A stretch of DNA of 64,000 nt from Streptomyces sp. S.PB5. GTDB taxonomy: Bacteria; Actinomycetota; Actinomycetes; Streptomycetales; Streptomycetaceae. This document shows positions 7,593 through 16,655 of the stretch, piece after piece (position 1 is the first letter of the stretch; every line of letters begins with the position of its first letter). The translations under genes were made by a program, and so were the position numbers. The notes under the pieces were generated by a model. It made no database searches, was not told the DNA's origin, and worked only from the letters and a program-made list of their open reading frames with translations. Location of the stretch: the NCBI RefSeq assembly GCF_030403745.1, contig NZ_JAQMWP010000006.1:1-64000 (forward strand), read 5' to 3'.

Positions 7593-9875
7593 ATGCAACT
7601 CGCCGCGATCATCGTGTCGATGGTCACCATGACGGTCGGCGTCGCCCTGTTCGGCCGTGCCATCGTGCAGATCGTCCGCTTCATGATGCTCGGCCAGCCG
7701 CTCCCGGCCGGTTCCCGGACCAACGACCCCGTCGTGCGCACCATCACCGTGGTCAAGGAGTTCCTCGGCCACACGAGGATGAACCGCTGGGGCATCGTCG
7801 GCATCGCGCACTGGTTCGTGGCGATCGGCTTCTACACACTGCTCCTGACGATCGTGAACGCCGTCGGCCAGCTGTTCAAGGCCGACTGGCTGCTGCCGGT
7901 CATCGGTGACTGGGCGCCGTACAACCTCTTCATCGAGCTCATCGGCACGCTGACGATCGTCGGCATCGTGACCCTGATCGTCATCCGGCAGCTGAACCGG
8001 CCGGGCGGCGCGGGGCGCAAGTCCCGGTTCGCGGGCTCCAACACCGGCCAGGCGTACTTCGTCGAGACGATCATCCTCATCGTCGGCGTCTGCATCTTCA
8101 TGCTGCACGCGCTCGAGGGCGCCCAGCACCACGTGGACGGCTACGAGGCCTCGTTCTTCATCTCGTACCCGGTCGTCTCGGCCCTGGAGGGCCTGGACCT
8201 GACCACCCTCCAGAACCTCACCTACTTCTTCGCCGGCCTGAAGATCGCGGCCTCCTTCATCTGGATGATCACGGTCGCCCTGAAGACCGACATGGGTGTG
8301 GCCTGGCACCGCTTCCTGGGCTTCCCGAACATCTGGTTCAAGCGCAACGCCGACGGCGCCACCTCGCTCGGCGCCCTGCTGCCGATGACCTCCGGCGGCA
8401 AGCCGATCGACTTCACCGACCCCGGCGAGGACGACGTCTTCGGTGTCTCCCAGGTGGAGCAGTTCTCCTGGAAGGGCCTGCTCGACTTCTCGACCTGCAC
8501 CGAGTGCGGCCGCTGCCAGTCGCAGTGCCCGGCCTGGAACACCGGCAAGCCGCTCTCCCCCAAGCTGCTGATCATGTCGCTGCGGGACCACGCCCACGCC
8601 AAGGCGCCCTACCTGCTCGCGGGTGGCGGCAAGACCATGGAGGGCGAGGAGAAGGCGTCCGAGGAGCAGCTGGCGGGCGTCCCCGCCGCCGCCCTCGCCG
8701 AGGCCGAGCGCCCCCTCATCGGCACCGTCGAGGAGAACGGCGTCATCGACCCGGACGTCCTGTGGTCCTGCACCACCTGCGGCGCCTGTGTCGAGCAATG
8801 CCCCGTCGACATCGAGCACGTCGACCACATCGTCGACATGCGCCGCTACCAGGTGATGATCGAGAGCGCGTTCCCGTCCGAGGCGGGCACGATGCTCAAG
8901 AACCTGGAGAAGAAGGGCAACCCCTGGGGCCTGGCCAAGAAGCAGCGCCTGGAGTGGCTGAAGGAAGTCGACTTCGAGGTGCCGGTTGTCGGCAAGGACA
9001 TCGAGGACCTCTCCGAGGTCGAGTACCTGTACTGGGTCGGCTGCGCCGGCGCCCTCGAGGACCGCGCCAAGAAGACCACGAAGGCCTTCGCCGAGCTCCT
9101 CCACATGGCGGGCGTCAAGTTCGCCATCATGGGCGGCGACGAGAAGTGCACCGGCGACTCCGCCCGCCGCCTCGGCAACGAGCCGCTCTTCCAGGAGCTC
9201 GGCATGGAGAACGTCATGGCGCTGAACATGGCGTTCGGCGAGGAGATGGACGAGGACGGCAAGGTGGTCCCGGAGTCCGCCAAGCCGAAGTCGGCGAAGA
9301 AGATCGTCGCCACCTGCCCGCACTGCCTCAACACCATCGGCAACGAGTACCCGCAGCTCGGCGGCGACTACGAGGTCATCCACCACACCCAGCTGCTCCA
9401 GCACCTCATCGACGAGGGCAAGCTGCTCCCGGTGACCCCGGTCGACGGCCTGATCACCTACCACGACCCCTGCTACCTGGGCCGCCACAACAAGATCTAC
9501 ACGCCCCCGCGCGAGATCATGACGGCCGTTCCGGGCCTGCGCCAGCAGGAGATGCACCGCCACAAGGAGCGCGGCTTCTGCTGCGGCGCCGGCGGCGCGC
9601 GGATGTGGATGGAGGAGCGCATCGGCAAGCGCATCAACAACGAGCGCGTCGACGAGGCCCTCTCCCTCAACCCCGACATCGTCTCGACCGCCTGCCCGTT
9701 CTGCCTCGTCATGCTCACGGACTCCGTGAACGGCAAGAAGAACGAGGGCAAGGCCAAGGAGTCCATCACGGTCGTCGACGTCGCCCAGCTCCTGCTGGAG
9801 TCGGTCAAGACGCCGGTGGACCCGGAGGACGCGGCGGCGACGGAGTCCGAGCCGGAGCCCGAGCCGGTGAAGTAG
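7593..9875 (+). CDS. Membrane-bound Fe-S oxidoreductase, EtfD-like (heterodisulfide reductase-related)
   Basis: 760 residues. The N-terminal 240 residues hold about six membrane helices. Two 4Fe-4S ferredoxin motifs follow (CTECGRCQSQCP near residue 303 and CTTCGACVEQCP near 392). The C-terminus has two CCG-type cysteine domains (CPHC, CCGAGGARMWMEE). Mycobacterial homologues (EtfD, Rv0338c) accept electrons from electron-transfer flavoprotein during fatty-acid beta-oxidation and pass them to the quinone pool. The same role here is inference from this architecture. The tail is Glu/Pro-rich. It appears monocistronic. Confidence 0.88.
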   Translation: MQLAAIIVSMVTMTVGVALFGRAIVQIVRFMMLGQPLPAGSRTNDPVVRTITVVKEFLGHTRMNRWGIVGIAHWFVAIGFYTLLLTIVNAVGQLFKADWLLPVIGDWAPYNLFIELIGTLTIVGIVTLIVIRQLNRPGGAGRKSRFAGSNTGQAYFVETIILIVGVCIFMLHALEGAQHHVDGYEASFFISYPVVSALEGLDLTTLQNLTYFFAGLKIAASFIWMITVALKTDMGVAWHRFLGFPNIWFKRNADGATSLGALLPMTSGGKPIDFTDPGEDDVFGVSQVEQFSWKGLLDFSTCTECGRCQSQCPAWNTGKPLSPKLLIMSLRDHAHAKAPYLLAGGGKTMEGEEKASEEQLAGVPAAALAEAERPLIGTVEENGVIDPDVLWSCTTCGACVEQCPVDIEHVDHIVDMRRYQVMIESAFPSEAGTMLKNLEKKGNPWGLAKKQRLEWLKEVDFEVPVVGKDIEDLSEVEYLYWVGCAGALEDRAKKTTKAFAELLHMAGVKFAIMGGDEKCTGDSARRLGNEPLFQELGMENVMALNMAFGEEMDEDGKVVPESAKPKSAKKIVATCPHCLNTIGNEYPQLGGDYEVIHHTQLLQHLIDEGKLLPVTPVDGLITYHDPCYLGRHNKIYTPPREIMTAVPGLRQQEMHRHKERGFCCGAGGARMWMEERIGKRINNERVDEALSLNPDIVSTACPFCLVMLTDSVNGKKNEGKAKESITVVDVAQLLLESVKTPVDPEDAAATESEPEPEPVK

Positions 9876-9930
9876 TTCCCACGGTGCTCCCGACGCCCCC
9901 TGTCCGGTTCTTCGGCGGGGGGCGTCGGCA

Positions 9931-9957
9931 TGTCACAGGCGCGGTCGCCATCGTGTC
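9931..9957 (+). promoter_or_regulatory. Candidate ECF41-type promoter upstream of doxX-sigma operon
   Basis: TGTCACA at 9931-9937, then 16 bp, then TGTC at 9954-9957. The published ECF41 consensus is TGTCACA-N16-CGTC, so the -35 box and spacing match exactly and the -10 box has one mismatch. It lies 37 bp before the DoxX start and controls the operon that encodes an ECF41 sigma factor, suggesting autoregulation. Confidence 0.7.
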
Positions 9958-9994
9958 GTAGAGGGCGAAGGTGAACCCGGACAAGGAGTTGACG

Positions 9995-10378
9995 ATGAAC
10001 CTCGCCCTGTGGATCGGTGCCGCGCTGCTCGCCGCGGTGGCCCTGGCCGGCGGCACCACCAAGACGTTCATGCCCCAGGAGAAGCTGGCCGCGGCGCCGG
10101 GCGGAGGCTGGACGGCCCATGTGAGCCCCGTCTTCCTCCGGACCCTCGGAGTCCTCGAGCTCCTCGCCGCGGCGGGCCTGATCCTGCCCGCCGTGCTCGA
10201 CATCGCACCGGCGCTGGTACCGGTGACCGCAGTCTGCTGGATCCTGCTGATGATCGGTGCGATGATCACTCACGGTCGGCTCGGCGAGGCGAGGTTCGTG
10301 GTGCTGAACGTGGTCTATCTCGTACTCGCGGTGTTCATCGCGTGGGGACGGTTCGGCCCCGAGACCTTCACCGGCTGA
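9995..10378 (+). CDS. DoxX family membrane protein
   Basis: 127 residues with four predicted membrane helices (LWIGAALLAAVALAGG, VLELLAAAGLILPAVL, LVPVTAVCWILLMIGAMI, VVLNVVYLVLAVFIAW). DoxX-type proteins are small quinone or redox-linked membrane proteins. The ATG at 9995 has AAGGAG 6 nt upstream and is preferred to GTG 9971, which sits too close to the predicted promoter. A 37-bp gap separates it from the ECF41 sigma gene, so the two are probably co-transcribed. ECF41 factors are typically encoded beside their redox-type target genes. Confidence 0.85.
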   Translation: MNLALWIGAALLAAVALAGGTTKTFMPQEKLAAAPGGGWTAHVSPVFLRTLGVLELLAAAGLILPAVLDIAPALVPVTAVCWILLMIGAMITHGRLGEARFVVLNVVYLVLAVFIAWGRFGPETFTG

Positions 10379-10415
10379 CCGGGGGCACACACCGTCAGTC
10401 GAGGGGGAAGCCGGC

Positions 10416-11345
10416 GTGACCAGGACCGAGGATTTCCAGGAGCTGCGACCTCTCCTGTTCTCGATCGCCTACCGGATCCTGGGCAGTGTGAGCGAGGCCG
10501 AGGACGCGGTCCAGGAGACCTGGCTGCGTTTCGAGGCCGCGGACACCGAGCCGAGGTCGGTCAAGGCCTATCTGTCGACCGCGGTCACCCGGATCTCCCT
10601 CAACGTCCTGCGCTCGGCCCGCGTCCGGCGCGAGGCGTACGTCGGTCCCTGGTTCCCCGAGCCCCTGCTCGCCGACCCCTACGAGGACCCGGAGCGCTCG
10701 GCGGAACTGGCGGACTCGGTGTCGATGGCGGCCCTGCTGCTCCTGGAGCGGCTCAGCCCGCTGGAGCGGGCGGTGTTCGTGCTGCGGGAGGTGTTCGACT
10801 TCGGCTTCCCCGAGGTCGCCGAGGCCGTGGGCCGCTCGGAGTCGGCCTGCCGTCAACTCGCGGTACGCGCCCGGCGGCACATGGCCGAGGGGCGCCCCCG
10901 CTTCGAGGCCGACCGCAAGGAGCGCGAGGAACTGGCGACCCGGTTCTTCGACGCGCTCCGCGAGGGCGACGTCCTCGGCCTCCAGGACCTGCTCGCCGCC
11001 GAGGCGTCGCTGGTCGGCGACGGCGGCGGCAAGGCCCCCCAGCTGGCCAGGGCGGTCGTCGGCGCACAGAACGTGGCCCGGCTGCTGGCCGGCGTCTTCC
11101 CCCACATGGCCCGGGCCGACGTCACCTTCGCACCGCACCTGATCAACGGCGAGCCCGGCGCGATCTTCCACGACCGCGACGGCAACGTCCTCCACACCAT
11201 GGTCCTCGACATCACGGACGGCCGGATCCACACGATCCGCAACATCATCAACCCCGACAAGCTCGGCCACCTGGGTCCGGTGGCGGACGCGTGGGCGGTC
11301 GACCGGGAGGTACGAGGCACCGGGCCCGACCGCCACACGCCGTGA
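10416..11345 (+). CDS. ECF41-group RNA polymerase sigma factor with SnoaL-like C-terminal domain
   Basis: 309 residues from GTG. The sigma region 2 contains SEAEDAVQETWLRFEA. Region 4 contains LSPLERAVFVLREVFDFGFPEVAEAVGRS. A C-terminal SnoaL-like extension of about 120 residues carries DGGGK and NPDKL, which correspond to the DGGGR and NPDKV signatures of group ECF41 (M. tuberculosis SigJ type). In that group the extension, not a separate anti-sigma factor, controls activity. No anti-sigma gene is adjacent, which agrees. Confidence 0.93.
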   Translation: MTRTEDFQELRPLLFSIAYRILGSVSEAEDAVQETWLRFEAADTEPRSVKAYLSTAVTRISLNVLRSARVRREAYVGPWFPEPLLADPYEDPERSAELADSVSMAALLLLERLSPLERAVFVLREVFDFGFPEVAEAVGRSESACRQLAVRARRHMAEGRPRFEADRKEREELATRFFDALREGDVLGLQDLLAAEASLVGDGGGKAPQLARAVVGAQNVARLLAGVFPHMARADVTFAPHLINGEPGAIFHDRDGNVLHTMVLDITDGRIHTIRNIINPDKLGHLGPVADAWAVDREVRGTGPDRHTP

Positions 11346-11394
11346 GCCGCGCGGCCCCGACGATACGGCGGGGCCCTGACCGGCGTACCCCTCC

Positions 11395-11472
11395 CATGGG
11401 AAGCGAACGCGGCCGCGTCACATGGGAAGCGAACGCAGCCGCGTCACATGGGAAGCGAACGCAGCCGCGCGG
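11395..11472. repeat. Three tandem 26-bp repeats at the 3' end of the vanX-GNAT gene
   Basis: Three head-to-tail copies (11395-11420, 11421-11446, 11447-11472) of a 26-mer beginning CATGGGAAGCGAACGC. Copies differ at one internal base and at the last two positions. The rightmost copies contain the last codons and the stop of the minus-strand gene, so the repeat arose by duplicating the gene's 3' end. Confidence 0.9.
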
Positions 11473-12589
11473 GCCCGTCCGGCCATACGGCGTCTTCGGC
11501 CAGCGGTGTCCACATGGTGTGGAGCGGATGCGCGATCACCCCGCCGGGCTGCTCCACCCGCATGCCGCCCTCCAACTCCCGCCACCCCAGCCGCCGATAC
11601 AACGGCACCCGGTCCGGCAGGCAGAACAGCAGCCCGAACTCCGCGCCCGTGCCCCGGGCATGCTCGACCGCCGCGTTCACGACCGCCCGCGCCAGCCCGC
11701 GCCCCCGCATGCCCGGCGCCACGATCACCCCGCCGAGCCCCGCCACCCGCAGCCGCCGCTCCCCCACCTCGACCGGCGCCTCCACCAGCCCGGCATGCGC
11801 CACCAGCCGCCCCCGCTCACGGACCCCGAAGTGCACGTCCTTGTCCCGCGACCGCACCCCGAACACGGCGACCTCGAAGGGGTCTTGATCCCCGCCGGAG
11901 ATCTCGTCGAGATCGGCCTTCGTGTACTGCGCGAGCCGTACGACGGGGAGTTCCTGAGGCCCGTACAGCGCCTGTCCGGCACCGGTGGCGAGGGCCCAGT
12001 AGCGGTCGCCGTACGACCAATGCCACCACTCGGTCGGGTAGTTGACCAGGCCCACCGCGGTCAGGGCCGCGGCGAGCAGCCGCCGGTTCGCCCGCGCCTC
12101 GGGGGCGATGCCGGGCGCGTCCGTGAAGCAAGCGCCCGCGCTCTCCTCCGGGGAGGCGTTGACCCTTGTCCCCATGTCGAGTTCGCGCCCGTCCATGTCC
12201 ACGAGCGTGAGGTCGACCGCCGCGCCGGCGCTGTGCGGGGCGATCTCCGGCGGGGAGACGTAACGGCTGGCGGCGTCCCGCAACCGCCCCTCCGTCCAGC
12301 CCGGGTTGGCGGCGCGGAGGCCGGCGGCGTACTCCTCGAAGTAGGCGCGCTGGAGGGCGGGCGGCCGGTACCCCTCGACGAACAGCAGCCGGAGGCCGTC
12401 CGGGAGTAGTTCCTGAGCCTTCAGCAGACGGGCCAGCACGCCCTCACGCAGACACGCGAAGGAGCCGTACACGTCCTCCCGGAGCGAGGCGACGGAGAGG
12501 AACTCCCGCACATCGGCGAAGGGTTCGCCGCGATCGGCTACGGGAAACGCGGCGACCCGGGGGTCTGACATCAGCACGATCTCGGTCAT
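11444..12589 (-). CDS. D-alanyl-D-alanine dipeptidase (VanX-type) fused to GNAT acetyltransferase
   Basis: 381 residues. Residues 1 to about 220 are a VanX/peptidase M15D domain. Its Arg motif is GYRPP, the zinc/acid motif is PHSAGAAVDLTL (His and Asp present) and the Glu-His motif is EWWHW. All expected catalytic residues are present. Residues from about 235 to 370 form a GNAT fold with the acetyl-CoA loop RGRGLAR. Together it could hydrolyse D-Ala-D-Ala and acetylate a related amino compound; the combined function is inferred. The ATG at 12589 was chosen because the longer ORF runs into the upstream kinase gene. The 3' end lies in a 26-bp tandem repeat. Confidence 0.85.
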   Translation of the reverse strand: MTEIVLMSDPRVAAFPVADRGEPFADVREFLSVASLREDVYGSFACLREGVLARLLKAQELLPDGLRLLFVEGYRPPALQRAYFEEYAAGLRAANPGWTEGRLRDAASRYVSPPEIAPHSAGAAVDLTLVDMDGRELDMGTRVNASPEESAGACFTDAPGIAPEARANRRLLAAALTAVGLVNYPTEWWHWSYGDRYWALATGAGQALYGPQELPVVRLAQYTKADLDEISGGDQDPFEVAVFGVRSRDKDVHFGVRERGRLVAHAGLVEAPVEVGERRLRVAGLGGVIVAPGMRGRGLARAVVNAAVEHARGTGAEFGLLFCLPDRVPLYRRLGWRELEGGMRVEQPGGVIAHPLHTMWTPLAEDAVWPDGPARLRSLPM

Positions 12590-12609
12590 GAGCCGATCAT
12601 CTCCCGGTG

Positions 12610-13668
12610 TCAGAGCGGGGGTTCCGCGCCCATCCCCAGCAGCCACTCCGCGACAGCGCCCGGCCCCGCCGCGACCGTAGTCCCGGGAAACAGCCTGCCC
12701 CACGCCCGGACCGGGTTCAGCGCGCCGAGGCGGGTCGCGAGGGTGAGGGCGCGGTGCAGTTCCGCGGGGGTGAGTCCGGTGTCCGTCCAGGGTTCCAGGT
12801 AGGCGTCCCGGAGCCGGGGCAGCGCATCGGGGCCGTACTGCTCGCGGACCCTGCGGGCCGGGACGGTGAAGCTGCAGAAGGGGTGGGAGATCGCTGCGTC
12901 CCCCCAGTCGAAGAAGGTGAAGCGGCCCGGCGCGGGGTGGAAGAGCTGGCCGTCGTGCAGGTCGGCGTGGTCCAGGGCATCGGGGACACCGAACGCGGCG
13001 AGCTCCTCGCACCACTCGTCGAGCCTCGGCCGCAGCGCGACCAGCCGGGCCCGCTCGTCCTCGCGGAGCGCGGTGTTCGCGGCGACGGCCTCGTCGAAGA
13101 TCCCCGGGAGCTCGGCGGTACGGGCACCGGGCACCCCGAGCCGCTCGATCTCCCCGGTGTACGGCAGGAGCGCCCGCTGCATGCTCGCGTACTGCCCGAG
13201 CGCCGCCTCCCAGCCCCCCGGCCCGTCGGCACCGCGCCCGATCGCCTCCCGGAACAGCTCACCCCCGTCCGGCAGCAGCGCCCACCCCCGCCCCGCGTCG
13301 ACGGCCAACGGCTCCACCACCCGCCCCGGCACCCACCGCGCCAACGCCGCCCCGAGCCCCGCCTCGAAGGCGCTGCCGGGCGGATTGGCCTTGAACCAGA
13401 CGACGTCCCGCCCCGCACGACCGCGGCCCCGCGGCCGGTCACCCCTACCGGACCCGTCGACGTGGGTCAGCCCTTCGACCCCCACCCGCGCCAACACGGA
13501 CCAGGGCCGCACCCGCACCCTCCACGGCCCATGCGCCCGTACCCCCAGGGCATCGAGCTCCCGCTCCACCCACCCCAGGGCGGCCGTCCGCCACGTCTCG
13601 TCCTCCCAGGGGGTCACCGCATCCGCGTACTGCCCCCGGTCCACCACCGTCGCCGTCTCGTGCCGCAT
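12610..13668 (-). CDS. Aminoglycoside phosphotransferase/choline-kinase-like protein
   Basis: 352 residues. The kinase catalytic loop reads HADLHDGQLF (Brenner-type HxDLHxxN with Gln for Asn) and the metal-binding motif reads FFDWGDAAISHPF. These place it in the APH superfamily. The substrate is unknown; many such chromosomal proteins in Streptomyces act on small alcohols or amines and not on antibiotics. It sits 20 bp upstream of the VanX-GNAT gene on the same strand, so the two are likely co-transcribed. Confidence 0.85.
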   Translation of the reverse strand: MRHETATVVDRGQYADAVTPWEDETWRTAALGWVERELDALGVRAHGPWRVRVRPWSVLARVGVEGLTHVDGSGRGDRPRGRGRAGRDVVWFKANPPGSAFEAGLGAALARWVPGRVVEPLAVDAGRGWALLPDGGELFREAIGRGADGPGGWEAALGQYASMQRALLPYTGEIERLGVPGARTAELPGIFDEAVAANTALREDERARLVALRPRLDEWCEELAAFGVPDALDHADLHDGQLFHPAPGRFTFFDWGDAAISHPFCSFTVPARRVREQYGPDALPRLRDAYLEPWTDTGLTPAELHRALTLATRLGALNPVRAWGRLFPGTTVAAGPGAVAEWLLGMGAEPPL

Positions 13669-13834
13669 CGCGCCATCCCAACATCAGCCCGCCCCGCACT
13701 CCACCGCATTTCGGCACGACTCGACGTGCCGTCGCGCAAGGGGCCGTCGTCACGGCGCCCTCCCCCTTAACCCCGCGGTCGAACGCGTGCATCATTACCG
13801 GGATTCGTTGTCGATGATGCTGACGAGGTGTGCG

Positions 13835-15133
13835 GTGCGCGTGCGAAGAGCCGGGACGGCCGGACCGGGTGCGGCGATCCTCTGTGGCGCCCTGCTCCTC
13901 GTCTCCTGCGGTCCCACCCATCACGCCCGGAGCGCCGACAGCTCCCCGTCCGTACACGCGGCCCAGGCCCCCGCCGGGCTCCCGGTCCCGCGCGGCAAGG
14001 GCAGCAGGACCGAGGCCGACTTCAACGGCGACGGCCACCGGGACCTCGTACTCGACGACCTGGTCAAGTCGCAGGCGCACGCGGACGACCCGGGCATCGG
14101 GATCGTCTACGGAAGCTCCCGTGGACTCACGCCCGGCACCCGGCAGTTGCTCAGCCCCGCGAAGCAGGCCGCCGAGACCAAGGGCCAACTGCCCGCCGTT
14201 TTCGAGGCCGAGGCCGCCTGCGATCTCGACGGCGACGGCTTCACGGACCTCGTCGTGTCCACGGACCCGCCCTTCGACGGGCAGGGGCAGCCGCCCGTGC
14301 CGTTGCAGATACTGTTCGGCTCGCCTTCCGGCCTCACCGGCAAGGCGGTCAAGCTCGCCGTCCCGGCACGCGCCCGGGCCGGCAACGACTGGGCGGACCA
14401 GCCGGTGTGCGGGGACTTCGACGGGGACGAGGAACAGGACCTCGTCCTGCACGCCTCGGGCTCCCAACTCACCTATCTGCGCGGCCCGTTCACCCGCAAG
14501 GGCGCCCCCGGCACCGCCACGGCCCCCATCCCGGCCCCCGGCGAGGTCCCCACGGGCCCCGCCGTCGACGTGAACCTGGACGGATACGACGACCTGGTCG
14601 TCCGTACCGCGGAAGGCACCGCCGCCTCCGCCCTCGTCCTCGGCGGCCCCACCGGCCCCACCCGCACCGGCACCCGCCTGCCGGCCGGCATCGACGTCGC
14701 CCTCGGCCGTTTCGGCGAGGGCAAGGCGCTGGACGCGGCGGTGGGTGCTATGGGAGGCACCGCCCTCCGCTACGACCTCCCCGCCCCCACCCGCGCCACG
14801 CTCGCCTCCCCCGGCTCGGTCCTGGACACCGGCGACTTCGACGGGGACGGGCTGAGCGAACTCGTCTCCAGCGGCTCGCGGGTGAAGGTGTTCCGAGGCC
14901 GTACGGCCGGACTGTCCGCGTCGGGCATGGTGACCGTCGAGCCGGGCACCGTGGGCACCACGCGGGTGGTGGCCGTGGGGGACTTCGACGGGGACGGACG
15001 GGCGGACATCGCACTGCGGACCTACCGGGGCGAGACGAAGGACACCGTCGCCGTCTTCCCCGGCACGAAGAAGGGACTGGTGAGCGCCGATCCGGCCGTC
15101 ACCTTCTCCACGTCCGTGTTCCTCGGCACCTGA
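13835..15133 (+). CDS. FG-GAP/VCBS repeat lipoprotein
   Basis: 432 residues. The GTG start has GAGG 6 nt upstream; ATG codons at 13814 and 13817 lack a ribosome site. The signal peptide ends in a lipobox LVSC (Cys about residue 25). At least six Asp-rich repeats of the FG-GAP type follow (DFNGDGHRDLV, DLDGDGFTDLV, DFDGDEEQDLV, DVNLDGYDDLV, DFDGDGLSELV, DFDGDGRADIA), predicting a calcium-binding beta-propeller like the integrin alpha head. It is a membrane-anchored extracellular protein of unknown ligand, paralogous to the next gene. Confidence 0.85.
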   Translation: MRVRRAGTAGPGAAILCGALLLVSCGPTHHARSADSSPSVHAAQAPAGLPVPRGKGSRTEADFNGDGHRDLVLDDLVKSQAHADDPGIGIVYGSSRGLTPGTRQLLSPAKQAAETKGQLPAVFEAEAACDLDGDGFTDLVVSTDPPFDGQGQPPVPLQILFGSPSGLTGKAVKLAVPARARAGNDWADQPVCGDFDGDEEQDLVLHASGSQLTYLRGPFTRKGAPGTATAPIPAPGEVPTGPAVDVNLDGYDDLVVRTAEGTAASALVLGGPTGPTRTGTRLPAGIDVALGRFGEGKALDAAVGAMGGTALRYDLPAPTRATLASPGSVLDTGDFDGDGLSELVSSGSRVKVFRGRTAGLSASGMVTVEPGTVGTTRVVAVGDFDGDGRADIALRTYRGETKDTVAVFPGTKKGLVSADPAVTFSTSVFLGT

Positions 15134-15248
15134 CCTCACAACAGCCCCAGAAGTTCACCGAACTCCCGTACAACCCACGCCTCTCACCGAGGGTCTCCTC
15201 ATCGCGACACGTGCGCTTCCGGGCTCACCACCGACCTTTGGAGACCTC

Positions 15249-16655
15249 TTGACCACCCGCCCCCGGGCCACCCTCCTGGCCGCCGCCCTCCTCGCCTCAG
15301 GGCTGGCGCCGCTCGCCCTCGCCGCCCCCGCCACCGCCGCGGCCGCGAAGTACGCGGACGACTTCAACGGCGACGGCCACCGTGACCTCGTCCTCGGCGA
15401 CCGCGCCGCCACGGTCGGCGGGAAGAAGGAGGCGGGCGCGGTCGCGGTCGTGTGGGGCACGTCGAAGGGGCTGGACTTCACCAAACGCACGGTGATCACC
15501 CAGAACAGCCCGGGAGTCGAGGGCGCGGCGGAGGCCCGCGACTTCTTCGGCGCGAAGGTCACCACGGCCGATGTGAACAAGGACGGTTACGCGGACGTCG
15601 TGGCCACCGCCCCCGGCGAAGACGCAGGCACCCGCCGCGGCACCTTCACCATCCTGTGGGGCGCCAGGTCCGGGTTCAGCGGCGGCAGTTCGTACGCGGC
15701 ACCGGCCGGCGACGACCGCGTCACCAAGGACGTGGCCGTCGGCGACTTCAACGCCGACGGCAAGGTGGACGTCGTCTCGGTGGGCGACAACTACGTCTGG
15801 TACCTGCGCGGCCCGTTCACCAAGTCCGGCTCACGTGGCAAGGCGACCAACCTGGACCCGGTGGACGGCGAGGACATCAAGCCCGAGCTGGTCGTCTCCG
15901 GCAAGGTCACCAAGGACGGCACGGCCGACTTCGCGGTCATCGGTTACGACGGGGACACCGCCACCCACCGCGTCTGGTTCTACCGCGGCAGCGCGAGCGG
16001 CCCGGTCAAGCCGCCCAAGAAGTACGGCCTGCCCGCCTCCTCCGACCTCGCCGGCGCGAGCGCCACGATCGCCGACTTCGACAAGAACGGCTACGGCGAC
16101 CTGGCCGTCGGTGTCTCCCGCTCCGGCAAGGGCGGCGCGGTGCACATCCGCAAGGGCACCTCCACGGGCTTCGCCGGCACCGTCAAGACGATCAGCCAGG
16201 ACACTGCCGGCGTGCCCGGCGTGCCCGAGTCGGTCGACTACTTCGGCTACGACATCTCGGCCGGCGACACCAACGGCGACGGCTACCCGGACCTCGCGGT
16301 GGGTGCCCCGACGGAGACCCTCGGCAACGAGTTCTGGCGGGCCGGTGCCATCACCGTGCTGCGCGGCGGCGCGTCCGGTATCACCGGCACCAACTCACGC
16401 CAGTACGACTACACGGCGGCCGGCCTCCAGCGCCCGACCGACGAGAGCGACTCCTGGTTTGGCGCCTCGGTCCTCCTGCGCGACTACAACCACGACGGCC
16501 GCGCCGAACTCCTCGGCGCCGCACCGGAGATCGGCCGTCTGCACCTCTTCCCCGGCACCTCCTCCGGCCCGACAGCCACCGGCTCGACCACGCTCACCGT
16601 GAACGACCTGGGCCTGGGGGCCCGCCCCTGGTTCGGCGCCGCGCTGGCCGACTGA
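15249..16655 (+). CDS. Secreted FG-GAP repeat protein
   Basis: 468 residues from TTG, with GGAGA 4 nt upstream. A Sec signal ends near APATAAAA. The mature part holds repeated calcium-binding loops (DFNGDGHRDLV, DVNKDGYADVV, DFNADGKVDVV, DFDKNGYGDLAV, DTNGDGYPDLAV, DYNHDGRAELL) and paired FGxx segments (DYFGYD, DSWFGAS), forming an integrin-like seven-bladed propeller. Unlike its neighbour it has no lipobox. The two paralogues lie in tandem 115 bp apart, which suggests local duplication. Confidence 0.88.
   Translation: MTTRPRATLLAAALLASGLAPLALAAPATAAAAKYADDFNGDGHRDLVLGDRAATVGGKKEAGAVAVVWGTSKGLDFTKRTVITQNSPGVEGAAEARDFFGAKVTTADVNKDGYADVVATAPGEDAGTRRGTFTILWGARSGFSGGSSYAAPAGDDRVTKDVAVGDFNADGKVDVVSVGDNYVWYLRGPFTKSGSRGKATNLDPVDGEDIKPELVVSGKVTKDGTADFAVIGYDGDTATHRVWFYRGSASGPVKPPKKYGLPASSDLAGASATIADFDKNGYGDLAVGVSRSGKGGAVHIRKGTSTGFAGTVKTISQDTAGVPGVPESVDYFGYDISAGDTNGDGYPDLAVGAPTETLGNEFWRAGAITVLRGGASGITGTNSRQYDYTAAGLQRPTDESDSWFGASVLLRDYNHDGRAELLGAAPEIGRLHLFPGTSSGPTATGSTTLTVNDLGLGARPWFGAALAD

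Noticed and set aside
7548..9563. Minus-strand ORF of 671 codons opposite the EtfD-like gene
   Set aside because: An antisense shadow; its composition is biased and no family motif is present.
11395..11472. CRISPR-like array
   Set aside because: The three 26-bp units are directly contiguous, with no spacers and no cas genes nearby.
13445..15139. Minus-strand 564-codon ORF opposite the FG-GAP lipoprotein
   Set aside because: A shadow of the plus-strand gene, which has a signal peptide and clear calcium-loop repeats.
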